From positions 4,338,985 through 4,402,984 of the forward strand of contig JALMQS010000073.1 of assembly GCA_024734495.1 (NCBI GenBank): a stretch of 64,000 bases of DNA, written 5' to 3'. A program made the position numbers and the translations under genes. Origin of the DNA: Forficula auricularia. Taxonomy: Eukaryota; Arthropoda; Insecta; Dermaptera; Forficulidae. Under the pieces are notes generated by a model, which saw only the letters and a program-made list of their open reading frames with translations, was not told where the DNA came from and did no database searches. Shown here piece after piece: positions 22,230-32,235 of this stretch (the first letter of the stretch is position 1; each line of letters opens with the position of its first letter).

Positions 22230-22387
22230 AATATGGGTTTCACAGGAATAAAATTACAGCAGTTTAAAAATAAAACTCAAATATTTGTCTATATGATGTC
22301 TAATGTAACTCCTGAAGATGGGTGAATAGCCCGAAAAATAGTGAGTTTTATTTTTAAACTGTTGTAATTTTATTCCTGTGAAATCCT
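22230..22387. mobile_element. palindromic element with one hammerhead-like motif, family H
   Basis: Arms TTTCACAGGAATAAAATTACAGCAG / CTGTTGTAATTTTATTCCTGTGAAA and AGTTTAAAAATAAAACTCA / TGAGTTTTATTTTTAAACT. The motif sits near the centre, on the right side only. Its stem I strand GAGTTTT is part of the palindrome arm. Confidence 0.7.
22307..22347 (+). ncRNA. hammerhead ribozyme-like motif, family H (decayed)
   Basis: AACTC (22,307-22,311) pairs with GAGTT (22,343-22,347). CTGAAGA is at 22,312-22,318 with an extra T, then stem II GGGT/GCCC and GAAA at 22,333. The stretch before the second stem I strand (AATAGT) lacks the expected UH, so this copy is probably inactive. Confidence 0.45.
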
Positions 22388-22399
22388 ACTTCTATATAT

Positions 22400-22910
22400 A
22401 TATATATTTTATATATATTCTTATTTTTTTATATATTATCATTTTAATAACGTGGAAACAAGTTTTTGCTATTTTTTCTCATTTTGTTTAACTGTTATTA
22501 CTTACTCACTAAAAAGTTAATTGTATTATACTTGAAAGATACTAGTATTAAACCACAAAAGTACTTTTAATAAACTTGGCTACTTTTATACAGAAGAATG
22601 TGATAAGTCTATGATCATAATAGAACTTTACTTAATTTCGTATAAAATATATTAGATGGTATTGATCCTTTTGTTTTTGAATTGTTTATCAAATGAGAAG
22701 TTTCAGCAGAAACATCATATTTTTAATGAAAATAAACTAGAATGCACGATGCTTCGATTACCAGAACTATCAAATGTCGTGTAATCTAGAAGAAATCTAG
22801 TTGAAACTTTTCTTTTGATATATAAGATAGCCAAATGTGTCTTAAATAAATAGATTTAAATTGATAATACCCTTTACGAGATAACATTTTGATTTAAAAA
22901 GAACCGTGTT
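22400..22910. other. no gene seen
   Basis: AT-rich, with a (TA)n tract at 22,394-22,425. No coding signal or terminal repeats. Confidence 0.3.
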
Positions 22911-22914
22911 TGGT

Positions 22915-23362
22915 GGCCCTATTTTATTTTAATGAATTGGTGCTATAGGGGCCAGTTATAGGAAAATAAAGGTTGAAATAAAATCCAACTTATTTAATAT
23001 TTTATTTTGGGCAGACGTAATCGATATTTTACAACTTTCGGGCTACACCTGCTCTTCATCAGTGACGTCAACTGAAAATTATTGCATGTTTTAAATTTTT
23101 GCTTTAACATTTACAATACATTTTTAGTATATAATCCCCATGTCAACTCCACCTCTTTAAAAATTTATTATAGATGTTAAAACATGCAATAATCTTTTTC
23201 CAGTTGACGTGCACTAATGAAGAGCAGCGGTGTAGCGCTCGAAACGTAAAACATCGATTACATCTGCCCAAAATAAAGTATCAAATAGAAGTTGGCTTTT
23301 ATTTCAACTTTTTATTTTCCCATAACTGGACCCTTAGCCAATTCATTAAAACATTTTTATTT
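22915..23362. mobile_element. palindromic element with hammerhead-like motifs, family I
   Basis: Outer arms AATGAATTGGTGCTATAGGGGCCAGTTATAGG and its inverse (CCATAACTGGACCCTTAGCCAATTCATT), then GGTTGAAATAAAATCCAACTT and TTTTATTTTGGGCAGACG with inverses. The inner spacer (23,070-23,190) is mostly unpaired. Each arm has one decayed motif. Confidence 0.7.
23203..23264 (+). ncRNA. hammerhead ribozyme-like motif, family I (decayed)
   Basis: CTAATGA at 23,214-23,220 (G to A in the core), an extra A, stem II GAGC/GCTC around GCGGTGTAGC-type sequence, and GAAA at 23,241-23,244. ACGT-AAA-ACAT is a stem III longer than in the other families, and ATC precedes GATT. The minus copy (about 23,015-23,060) keeps CTGATGA but has decayed stems. 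Confidence 0.45.
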
Positions 23363-23451
23363 TTAAGGAATTTTCTTGAGAATGTTTTATTTTTTTAAAA
23401 TGGTTATTATTCTTTCTTTTGTTTATTTTATCGTAAATATTTCATACTGCT

Positions 23452-23600
23452 ACACATACTTATAGAGATAAAAAAATCCTACTTGGAAATTATATTTCTC
23501 TGTGATTCAGACATATCTTAACCTAAAATAAATATCTCACATACTTACAGACATCAAAAATCCTACTTGGAAATTATATTTCTCTGTGATTCAGACTTAA
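23452..23600 (+). repeat. direct duplication of ~60 bp
   Basis: CACATACTTA-AGA---AAAAATCCTACTTGGAAATTATATTTCTCTGTGATTCAGAC occurs twice, about 84 bp apart. Confidence 0.65.
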
Positions 23601-24040
23601 AAGCCCTGATCACTTGAAAAAAAAAAAATTCTCGTTGTGTTTAAAAATGTTTGAAAAAAGGAGAAAAATAATTTTCAACCATTATTTTTTGTCTGCCAGG
23701 AATCCGATACCCATGATAACATAACCTAAGGACGAAACCTCGTAGATATTTCGTATTTTCAATCTGTAAAACTGATTTAATTTTGGGCTTTCTAGCTTTA
23801 GAGCTTTCCGTTTAAAATATACTTTTTTTGAATGATTTTGTTGGAATTTTGTAAGGTCTTGTGAAAATAATGACATTAATAAACAAACACGTGTTTTTCT
23901 ATTTCAATATTTTTAAATTAATTATATTATTTATTTTAAAACAAATTTTTTACAAATCATTGATATATTAAAATTAATTATGGAATTGAATTTATCCCAA
24001 GTTATTAAATTAGAAAATTAATTTTTAAAAGCTTATTATA
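23601..24040. other. no gene seen
   Basis: AT-rich. The 64-codon minus frame at 23,682-23,876 has no recognisable domain. Confidence 0.3.
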
Positions 24041-24044
24041 TTTA

Positions 24045-24180
24045 AATTGAAAGTTTTTTGTGCAGAATTTTTATATATTGAAGAAAAAGAATAAAGAAGA
24101 GTGTGTCTTCTGCTTTATTTTAAATAAAATTTATAATTCCACCAGAAGACACTCTTTTATTCTCTCCTTCAACTTAAGAC
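24045..24180. mobile_element. foldback element, family A (ribozyme core lost)
   Basis: Short copy of the 6.8-kb element: TTGAAAGTTTTTTG, ATATATTGAAG, GTGTCTTCTGC, and the inverse ATTCCACCAGAAGACAC...CTCCTTCAA. The whole central part, including the ribozyme motif and CTATAG, is gone. Confidence 0.7.
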
Positions 24181-24299
24181 ATACATTAAATATATTAATC
24201 TATTTTCTTCTATATTTTGTATTTAAATGTTTCTTTACGAATTCAATTTAAATATATATATATATATATAATGATGTCTCCAACTTATTATATTTATTT

Positions 24300-24857
24300 A
24301 TTTTTTAATACTAGGTGTCTCTAACTGGAGAGCATACCGAGTCTTGAAAAAGTTTCCACTTTTCCTTCAATTTATATCATGATCACATACTTTAACAGAA
24401 TAACTCTAAATCTTCAAATTAATTTTGAACAGAAGATCTTGATTTTTAATTTTTACCACTCCTTGTCAACATCTTAGGCTATGCAATGATATCAGATTAT
24501 TCTTATTCTATTTTTGGCCAATTTCCAAATTTCTGGCTCCCAGTTCTTCTAAAAAGCCCCTTACACGTGTGCAATAAACTACCGTGGTCCACTAATAATA
24601 ATAATAATAGAACTGCATATACTTTTCAGTTTGTTTATTCTGATGCTTCTTGGCATATGATACTTTTGCAGTTTTATTGAGGAAATCTTCATTTTTATTG
24701 CCTTCAAGAAATTACGCAAGTTTTAGATTTATTGTCTGCATATCGACGAGAACTCTTTTTATATATATATTATAAACGTACTTATTTATAACATTCGTAT
24801 TAGTATTAGTCACCCCTGGGACTTCTTTATTCTAATTATGTCATTTTTCTTTTCTAG
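24300..24857. other. upstream region or 5' intron of the zinc-finger gene
   Basis: No promoter motif can be named. A pyrimidine tract TTTTTCTTTTCTAG at 24,844-24,857 is a good splice acceptor just upstream of the first coding ATG, so an upstream noncoding exon is likely, but I cannot locate it. Confidence 0.4.
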
Positions 24858-24880
24858 ATGATAATATTACCTAAATAATA

Positions 24881-25069
24881 ATGAAAGCCAAACCCAAAAC
24901 GAAAAGGTCCCAGAAGGGACCAGAAGAAGTTAGGAGTACGTTTCCTGGGGAGAACGATGAAGACCCTACTCAAGAAACAATGGATTTTGCTCATTTAAAT
25001 CCTGGATATATTTTCGAATATTCTTCAATCGATCAAATTCTTAAATATTATAGCAATGGTTCAGAATCT
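24881..25069 (+). CDS. ZNF800-like zinc-finger protein, coding exon 1
   Basis: The exon probably begins at 24,858 after an acceptor AG. The chosen start is the ATG at 24,881, because the ATG at 24,858 runs into a TAA after six codons. It encodes 63 residues and ends at the strong donor GTGAGTAAG (25,070), phase 0. The N-terminus is basic (KAKPKTKRSQK), then acidic, then has YIFEYSSIDQILKYYSNGS. This resembles the segment that precedes the first finger in ZNF800 proteins (IQQIIECFRSGTKQLKH in vertebrates, from memory). It is the first of seven exons that join in phase. ZNF800 is a nuclear C2H2 protein thought to act in transcriptional control. The identification rests on this segment plus the finger layout in exons 2 and 5. 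Confidence 0.75.
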
Positions 25070-25636
25070 GTGAGTAAGATATTGATTTAGATTTGTAATT
25101 TTTCTTAATTTATTTATATTTATATATACTGAGATGACTGATGACATTTAAAAGGTCATATAAAATTGAATTTAAACAGAAGAAATATTTGAAATCAATT
25201 AAAATGTTCTTCTCTAAATATCAGACTTGAATTTTTAAGAATAAATCAGTATCATAAAAAATTTATATTTAATGTGTAAAAAAATATACACATAGCATAT
25301 AAATTTCAAATTTTATTTATTTAAGATTAAATTTCGAATGCTTTTCCTTCATCTTAAATCTTATTATAAATGCAAGTACAATCGCAGACTTGCTGCTTTA
25401 GTGATTGAGTTGTTTATCAAAAGAGTTTCGGCTGAAACCACCTATATTGCACATTTTTATTGAGATCAAGAACCTACAATTAAAGTCAAATATTCAATTA
25501 TGCTTTGAGATTCAAATAAAAAAAAATCCAAATATAATATCTATACGAGTATACTATATTTTTAAATTCTTAATTCTCTTTTTGTTTAGATAAATGATAC
25601 AATTCTCTTAATAATCAAATTAAACATTAATAAACT

Positions 25637-25690
25637 TGAATGGATTTTGATGAGGCAGTCCAAGGTTCAAAAAATAGAGAAAATAATATC
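25637..25690 (+). repeat. outer-arm fragment of ribozyme element family D
   Basis: TGAATGGATTTTGATGAGGC, AGTCCAAGGTTCAAAAAATA and GAGAAAATAATATCT are the inverse of 26,565-26,622, the right arm of the family D copy. It ends against the family A copy. Confidence 0.6.
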
Positions 25691-25693
25691 TAA

Positions 25694-25850
25694 CTTTTTG
25701 AAGGAGACAATAAAAGAGTGTGTCTTCTGCTGGAATAATAAATTTTATTTATAACGAGACTATAGCCCTCGAAACTATAGTCTCGTTATAAATAAAATTG
25801 CTAATTCAGCAGAACACACACTTTTATTGTCCCCTTCAACTAATAAAAAC
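25694..25850. mobile_element. foldback element, family A (core partly deleted)
   Basis: TTGAAGGAGACAATAAAAG, TCTTCTGCTGGAAT, CGAGACTATAG, then directly CCCTCGAAACTATAGTCTCG and the inverse arm. CTGATGA and the 5' half of stem II are missing, while the 3' stem II strand CCCTC, GAAA and CTATAGTC remain. This marks exactly where the ribozyme was cut out. It lies in intron 1 of the zinc-finger gene. Confidence 0.75.
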
Positions 25851-26310
25851 TATTTGATATAAAAGATAAAAGAAAATATATCATAGATATGAAATTTCAA
25901 TAGATTTAATTGAATACGTGATCAGGAATAAATTAAACCCTTTTGCCATTTCTAATCGACTCGCTATCCCAGTGAAGAAACTGAATGTTTTCATAACATT
26001 TCATTTAAACTACAAAATTCTTAATTGAAATGCTATTTTCTTATATTAGAATGATTACGTATACCTTCACATAGATTAAATCGATAAAATAAGATCGTTT
26101 TCTTTCTCATTTATAAATCTTTTAGTCTGTTTTATGGTGAGGTTGAGACACAAGCCTCTCGGCATAGGGATCACGTCATTTCATCAAGCCCATTCAATAT
26201 ACCCTAGTGAAATATCTTTTTAATATATTTAAATGTGAGAATATTTAATATAATAAATAAATAAAATATTTAAAATATTCAGTTATATATATGTATTATA
26301 TATAAACATC
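25851..26310. other. intron 1 sequence, no element seen
   Basis: AT-rich intronic sequence without recognisable repeats or coding potential. Confidence 0.3.
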
Positions 26311-26317
26311 GTAGGTT

Positions 26318-26640
26318 TGGCACTATTTTAATGACGCAGTCAAAATTAAAAAGAAAAGAAAAAAAGATCATTAATCTATCCTTTTATTCAAAGCCGACGT
26401 TTCGGAGGTTTCGTTCCTCCTTCTTCGTGGTTTTGAAAGGTCAGTGAAGGAAATACAACGTGACACTCCCCTCTGTCTCCTCTCTCAGTGGAAGTAACAC
26501 TATTCTATAATTTTTCATTATCAGCAGAATTATCAGAAACCTAAATTCGGCTTTGAATAAAAAGATAGATATTATTTTCTCTATTTTTTGAACCTTGGAC
26601 CGCCTCATTAAAATCCATTCAATTCACTTACCAGTCCGTC
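26318..26640. mobile_element. ribozyme element family D, diverged copy
   Basis: The left arm has ATGACGCAGTC...CTTTTATTCAAAGCCGACGTTTCGG. The right arm has CCTAAATTCGGCTTTGAATAAAAAGATAGATATT, then CTTGGACCGCCTCATTAAAATCCATTCAA. The inner CACTCCCCTCTGTCTCCTCTC and TCAGCAGAATTAT are shared with 33,225-33,660. It lies in intron 1. Confidence 0.65.
26392..26432 (-). ncRNA. hammerhead ribozyme-like motif, family D (decayed)
   Basis: On the minus strand: ACC, then ACGAAGA in place of CTGAAGA, A, stem II GGAGG/CCTCC with a loop containing AACGAAA, GAAACGTC, GGC. The first two core bases are substituted, so it is probably inactive. Confidence 0.45.
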
Positions 26641-26649
26641 TCCAAAAAC

Positions 26650-27396
26650 TTCAATCGTATTAATCAACTTGTTGTATTTAATGAATTATATTATTTATCT
26701 ATATACCAATATATTATCTATAGCCTGAAATAAATAAAATTATTACTACTGAATGTGAGGTGTTAGAGATGATTTAGATTATATATCAGAAAGCTTAATT
26801 GTTTTCATCCCTACATCTCGAGGTGGGGGCAGTCATGGCCACTGGAATTTGATAGAATTTGAGCTCTTTTGGTTAAATCTGCTATTTGAACTTATATATT
26901 CAATTATTTATGACCTTTTAAAATGTCTCATTTGGCTTGCAGTCACACTAAAATATAATACTAGAAATTAAGGGAACCTTATTTATCTCTTGAAATAAAA
27001 GAATAAATTCTTTAAGAATAAAACTCTTTGCTTTATGCATTTAATGAATATGAATTTTACTTTAAATTATATTTATTTTGTATTTAATTCGTTCCCTACT
27101 ACAGAAAATGTTATCTTATCATTATTAACACCAATTCTCATTTGTTTTAAATAAATAATTTTATTAAATCAACAATTATTATTTCATGAACTGACGCAAA
27201 TGATTTCCTTAATATATAATGATATAAAATTATAGTAATACATATTTTTTACTATTTCCACATTATGATCAAGATCTTTTTGGAGATAATTAATTTGGGC
27301 CAAGGATACTGTCATATATTACATTTTAACATTCTCCTATTCTTTATATATTTTCCAATATATTACTTAATTATTCTATACACTTGTTTCGTTTTC

Positions 27397-27437
<41 letters not shown>

Positions 27438-27440
27438 CAT
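26650..27440. other. intron 1 sequence, TA microsatellite at 27,404-27,431
   Basis: AT-rich. The (TA)n run directly abuts the Tc1-like element that follows. No gene seen. Confidence 0.4.
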
Positions 27441-27757
27441 ACACTCAGGGACAAAATTAACCGTCAACCCAAGTTTTATTAAATATTTTACAATTAAAAC
27501 AAATGTTCACTTAATTGATTTGTTTACATTCAATTTTTAGGATCATAAAAAATTATAAAATCATAATAGTATGTTACCTATATTTGATTCAATCTCGAAT
27601 CGAATGCAGGTGATTTTTGTCAAATATTAAGTGAGCGATATAACATATATCTTGTTTTTTAAGGATGATCAAAACAATTCTCGTTAATATGTCAATTATT
27701 CTTTAATATATTAAAGAGAAAATTATAAATTTATAAAATCATAACTTTAACAAGAAT

Positions 27758-28146
27758 ATTTATTTTTTATAATCAGGAACGAGGCTTTTTGAATCACAGT
27801 AGGAAGATCGAGTCCTTATAGAATGATGGTTATTTTTTCTTTTTTTCAATAAAAAATTTTCATCAGGGTTTATAATTTAATTTTATTTGAAACAAGAGAT
27901 GTTTCGGCATTAATCTTCAGTCTATAAAAACATTTAACAATATATTACATTACATTGTTAAATATTTTTATAGACTGAAGATGGCATTGAGTTAATGCCG
28001 AAACGTCTCTTGTTTCAAATAAAATTAAATTATAAACCCTGATGAAAATTTTTTATTGAAAAAAAGAAAAAATAACCATCATTCTATAAGGACTCGATCT
28101 TCCTACTGTGATTCAAAAAGCCTCGTTCCTGATTATAAAAAATATT
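27758..28146. mobile_element. palindromic element with hammerhead-like motifs, family C
   Basis: Almost perfect inverted repeat with ~170-bp arms: ATAATCAGGAACGAGGC, AGGAAGATCGAGTCC, TTTTTTCAATAAAAAATTTTC, ATTTGAAACAAGAG and their inverses. The right-arm motif is intact. The left-arm motif (27,897-27,931) has lost the 5' half of stem II. It is inserted in the left terminal repeat of the Tc1-like element. Confidence 0.8.
27971..28011 (+). ncRNA. hammerhead ribozyme-like motif, family C
   Basis: TAGA (27,971-27,974) against TCTT (28,008-28,011) gives three stem I pairs. CTGAAGA is at 27,975-27,981 with an extra T at 27,982. Stem II is GGCATT/AATGCC around GAGTT, and GAAA lies at 28,000-28,003. 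The CGTC that follows makes palindromic ACGT, which can form stem III only between two molecules. Predicted cleavage is after 28,007. Confidence 0.7.
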
Positions 28147-28394
28147 ATAAGAATCAAATAATTACTATTCCTGAATAAGAATATTTTATTTTTTATTTAA
28201 AAAAACATGAAATTAAAAAAATGTCAGTTTTTGCATGAAAGCCATTTTTACATCAAGACACTTCAATTTTTCAAATTCTATTTATTGAATTTAACATTTT
28301 AATAACATGTCTTGCCTCCTCTGGCTTTAATGACCTCCTGTAAGCGATTGGGAATACTATCGATAATGTTTTTGATATAGGCTTGTGGTATGTT

Positions 28395-29215
28395 ATTCGA
28401 GCAACATTTTACGAAATCTCTTTATATCAGTTTCTGAGATACGTAGTCAATTAAAAGAAGTAAAAAATGTAATAGTGAGCCTAAGAACAGTTAGAAGAAG
28501 GCTGACAGAAAGAAATTTAAAAGCATTCAGTCCTGTTCGAGCCCCACAACTTCTTTCGCAACACAGAAGAGAGCTGCTTCGTTTCGCTCGCGAACATGCC
28601 GATTGGACAATGCATCAATGGAGTAATGTTCTCTTCTCGGATGAAACCAGAATATCATTAATTGGTCCAGATGGTCGTCACCGAGTGTATCGACGTCCGA
28701 ACGAAAGGTTTTCACCATGTACCATAGTGGAAACGGTTGGTTTTCAAGGTGGATCCATTATGCTGTGGGGTGGCATTTCTTATGAAGCCCGCACGGACTT
28801 AGTGATTTTAGAAAGAGGTGCAATCAATGCGCTAAGGTACTTGGAAGCTGTCCTGGAACCACATGTTATCCCGTTTGCACCATTTATTGGAGAAGATTTT
28901 CTTCTTATGCAAGATAACGCCCGCCCACACGTCGCGAGAATTGTTACTGAGTACCTGGATACAGTCGGCATTAGAAGATTACCATGGCCAGCGCGCAGTC
29001 CAGACCTCAACCCTATCGAACACATATGGGACAACTTAAAAAGACGTATTCGGAGTCGAAAATCCCCACCAACCACTATCCCTGAACTGAAAGATGCGGT
29101 TTTGGAGGAGTGGAATAACATACCACAAGCCTATATCAAAAACATTATCGATAGTATTCCCAATCGCTTACAGGAGGTCATTAAAGCCAGAGGAGGCAAC
29201 ACATGTTATTAAAAT
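28395..29215 (+). pseudogene. Tc1-type transposase, 5'-truncated
   Basis: The open frame to TAA at 29,213 carries the DDE/D catalytic core in order: FSDET near 28,635, LMQDNARPH near 28,908 and RSPDLNPIEH near 29,000. There are 34 residues between the second Asp and the Glu, i.e. DD34E, typical of Tc1. A second helix-turn-helix-like part (SLRTVRRRLTERNL) precedes it. The first helix-turn-helix (about 60-70 residues) and an ATG start are missing: upstream sequence is the inverted copy of the gene's own 3' end. There are no internal stops, so the loss is recent or the copy was mobilised as it is. The C-terminal ~33 codons lie inside the terminal repeat. It would not make a full transposase. Confidence 0.85.
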
Positions 29216-29453
29216 GTTAAATTCAATAAATAAATTTGAAAAATTAAGTGCTGATGTAAAAATGGCTTTCATGCAAAAATGACATTTTTTTAATTTCATG
29301 TTTTTTTTTAAATAAAAATAAATATTCTTGTTTAAATTATGATTTTTTAATCTTTTATGATCCTAGAAATTGAATGTAATAAATAAATTAAGTGAACATT
29401 TGTTTAATTGTAAAATATTTGATTGGCCGGTATTAATTGTGCCGCTGAGTCTA

Positions 29454-29880
29454 TATATAATATTTTGTGAACACTCCATATCTAGGCATAGACTGTTTTC
29501 CTGAAACGAAACTATCATGTCTTCTTTTCACACATATTCCATGTCCTTAAAATGAGTGTAATTAAGCAGAGGACAATCTCTTTGGCTAAGGCCACTCCTC
29601 GAGATCTTCCATTAGCGCTATGATACTTGCATCAAGCATCCATGTAAACAGATATTTGAAAAACAACGAAGTGGCCACACCGCGCGTTAGCTGCTAAGCT
29701 TGAGCATCGGTATACTCCTAGATGAAATTCTAATTAATGAAAATGCTTGGTTGTTTATTTTGTCATAGGTTTTTGGAAGAGTATTGAATTTATGATTATT
29801 ATCCTAGGTTTTTGATGTTTGACTAGATGTAATGATCTAATATATATATCTGAGTTTCGTGTTCTGATGTTCTGATTATA
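29454..29880. other. intron 1 sequence between transposons
   Basis: A GAAGTGGCCACACC...GCTAAGCTTG block at 29,668-29,702 is echoed, partly inverted, at 31,232-31,306 (GGTGTGGCCACTT, GCTAAGCTTG). This suggests pieces of one repeat flanking the mariner. No coding signal. Confidence 0.35.
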
Positions 29881-29883
29881 CAC

Positions 29884-31151
29884 TATTATTTACCCAAGAA
29901 AACGATAACCGAGAACAAAGCGAAGCTAGATAAGTATTATCTGGACTCTGCACCGTCGATGAAGGTGATTCAAAAGTGGTTTTCTGACTTTCATTGCGGT
30001 CGAACAAGTACATCGATGGTTAACAAGTGATACCTCGTATCGCAAAAAACCAAAACTTCTTAAAACTGCACTTTTTTCTTAGAAAAAAACTTTTGCTTTT
30101 TTGTTTGCATTCTTTTAAAACTAATTATTTCACAGAACGATGCGGTGAAGTTGCCTCGAGTTTACTCATGAACATAACTCAAAACAGCAAAATTTGCAGA
30201 TACGAGGTATCACTTGTTAACCATCGACATGTGATGCTGAACGATCTGGACGCCCAAAAGAGGTCTGACACCAGAAAACGCCCAAAAAATCCATGATATT
30301 ATGTTGAACGACCCCAAAGTGAAATTGAGGGAGCTAGCTGAGACCACAAAGATGTCGTATGGCAGTGTGTTCAATATCATACATGATATTTTGGGTATGA
30401 AAAAGCTCTGCGCGCGATGGGTGCCGCATTTGCTCACAGTGGAGCAAAAACGAATTCGTGTTACGACTTCTCAGCAGAATTTGGCAATGTTTAAGCGAAA
30501 TTCAAAGGAGTTTTTACGCCGATTCATAACCATGGATGAAACATGGATCCATTTCTACACACCAGAGTCAAAACAATGGGTTTCTCCGGGTGAAAGTGTC
30601 TGAAGCGTCCAAAACTCAGAAATGGACCGGAAAGGTTATGGCCTCCGTATTTTAGGATGCGCGTGGAATAATATTCATCGACTATCTTGAAAAAGGTAAA
30701 ACCATAACTGGCGAATATTATCTATCATTATTGGATCGTTTGAAAATTGAAATCACAGAAAAACGGCCGCATTTGAAGAAGAAAAAAATCCTCCATCATC
30801 ACGACAATGCGGCTGCTCATTCATCGTTAGTTGCATAACCAAAATTCCACGAAGTCGGATTTGAACTGGTTCCTCAGCCAGTCCTGGCCCCCAGCGACTT
30901 TTACCTGTTTCCAAACCTGAAGAGATGGCTTACCGGTAAGCGATTTCAGTCAAATGAGGAAGTCATAGCTGAAACTGAGGCCTATTTTGGAGCGTTTCCG
31001 AAAGATTACTTTTCGCACGGGATAACAAAGTTAGAAAAACGTTGGACTCACTGTATTGACTTAAAAGGAATGTATGTTAAAAAATAAAACCAAATTCGGC
31101 AAAAAAATGTTTTCTTGTTTCACTTATTCCAGACTTTTTGATCTGCCTATA
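29884..31151 (+). pseudogene. mariner transposase remnant (irritans-like), interrupted
   Basis: Read across frames it gives LDKYYLDSAPSMKVIQKWFSDF, then (after the insertion) DAERSGRPKE, ENAQKIHDIMLNDPKVKLRE, MDETWIHFYTPESKQW, GKTITGEYYLSLLDRLK, HHDNAAAHSS, APSDFYLFPNLKRW and EEVIAETEAYFGAFPKDYF. All three catalytic Asp (MDET, HHDN, APSD) are recognisable (DD34D group). Four residues before the third Asp are deleted. There are at least two frameshifts (about 30,265 and 30,600) and stops. The N-terminus and the left inverted repeat are missing. The right end is AGACTTTTTGATCTGCC near 31,130-31,147. Confidence 0.8.
30017..30223. mobile_element. 207-bp inverted-repeat element inside mariner
   Basis: The left end TGGTTAACAAGTGATACCTC (continuing GTATC) and its exact inverse at the right form a 25-bp perfect terminal repeat. 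It is flanked by TCGA on both sides (30,013-30,016 and 30,224-30,227). Removing the insert and one TCGA restores an in-frame mariner stretch (GRTST-CDAERSGRPKE). No coding capacity. A 4-bp TCGA duplication does not match Tc1/mariner (TA), piggyBac (TTAA) or Harbinger (3 bp). Confidence 0.8.
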
Positions 31152-31443
31152 TAAATTAATAGACGGGTTTGAATATCCCATTAGATCCATTGCGTTGTTT
31201 TGTTTATTTTGAATTTCAAGCGAAGCTAGCAATACTGCTGGTGTGGCCACTTTATATTTATTCTAGCTACGGACTAACTACCCACTAGACGCTAAGCTTG
31301 CCCTGGTGTTGCTTTATTTAGCCATTGATTTTATTTGATTAAATGAGTATAATTGCTCTTAGAAGTGAAAAGAGATTAGGAGGTGTTACTCTATCAAGTT
31401 TATTTCTTCTATTATTTTATCTTAATATTTTATTTATTTTCAG

Positions 31444-31599
31444 ATAAAACAATTAATAAGTAAAGAATGTTCGATGATGTTTGAATGCAAAATATGTAAA
31501 AATATTTATAGACATCTAGATGAATTTATTTTACACAAAGAGAAATTTTGTTTGCAAACTCACACCAATATTTCCAATCATTATGAATTTCGAACCGAG
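31444..31599 (+). CDS. ZNF800-like protein, coding exon 2 (first zinc finger)
   Basis: The acceptor TTTATTTTCAG ends at 31,443 and the donor GTAAGTTTT starts at 31,600. It is 52 codons, phase 0 at both ends. It encodes IKQLISKECSM and then FECKICKNIYRHLDEFILHK followed by EKFC: a C-x2-C-x12-H-x4-C finger. The vertebrate ZNF800 first finger ([20 protein letters not shown], then KFYC) has the same spacing and the same unusual final Cys, and is preceded by a similar helix. This is the strongest single piece of evidence for the family. Confidence 0.8.
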
Positions 31600-32235
31600 G
31601 TAAGTTTTTAACTAAGATATTATATATTTTAATGAAAATATTATTTTAATATTACTTTTTGGGAATAATGAACAACATTTTTTTTAAAAATATTTATAAA
31701 ATGTTTATTTAGCAACGATTTGCTTCCATTCGAGCCTTCCTCAGATTCTACAACATACATGCAACAAGTTATAATAGAATTGATTAGCCTTAGTAATCTT
31801 AAAACACACATATAAAAATCACCCATACCTACTACTTAAACTCGACTATTCTTGTATTGTAGTCAAACTATAAATGCTCCCAATCGATCACAAACAGTAC
31901 ATATTTTTTATTATTAATTTTATTTATTTGATTTCAAATGAGGCAATTAAAACCGTGAGAACAGTTATCAGATTCTCGTAAGGAGAAAAAAGACTTAAGA
32001 AAACAGAAAATCTTCTATGTCCTTATCAATTTTTTTATTTAATACTGGGAGACATTTTAAGATGACACTTTCAAGCCATCATCAGTCTAAAAAGTACAAA
32101 CACATAAAACCTTACAATTGCAATACAATCATGAAACAAAAATCAGTCCACTCACCCTCAGTTTTTCAATAGTACATTGGTAACATTAATTTTACATTCT
32201 TACTGCAACCCAATAAAATTCCAACACTAGTTGTT
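31600..32235. other. intron 2 sequence
   Basis: Contains decayed strings resembling the ribozyme motif on the minus strand: CTGAGGA...GCAAATCGTT near 31,705-31,745, and CTGATGA with poor downstream pairing near 32,070-32,095. No clear element boundaries; no gene. Confidence 0.3.

Larger units (their letters stand above)
27442..29451 (+). mobile_element. Tc1-like element, 2.0 kb, with nested insertions
   Basis: The ends are CACTCAGGGACAAAATTAA and, in inverse, GACTCAGCGGCACAATTAA, each flanked by TA (27,440-27,441 and 29,452-29,453), the Tc1/mariner target. The terminal inverted repeats are long: outer blocks AATATTTTACAATTAA, CAAATGTTCACTTAATT and TAGGATCATAAAA; inner blocks run through AACATGAAATTAAAAAAATG to the last 100 bp of the transposase gene. 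The left repeat is interrupted by a copy of the 9.3-9.7 kb repeat (27,566-27,740) and by ribozyme element family C (27,758-28,146). It lies in intron 1 of the zinc-finger gene. Confidence 0.85.

Noticed and set aside
28780..29121. 113-codon minus-strand frame
   Set aside because: It is antisense to the Tc1 transposase core, which has clear DDE motifs on the plus strand.
32060..32095. Minus-strand CTGATGATGGC as a family C-like ribozyme
   Set aside because: No GAAA in the right place (TTAAAATGTC instead) and stem II would consume part of the core. It is too decayed to call.
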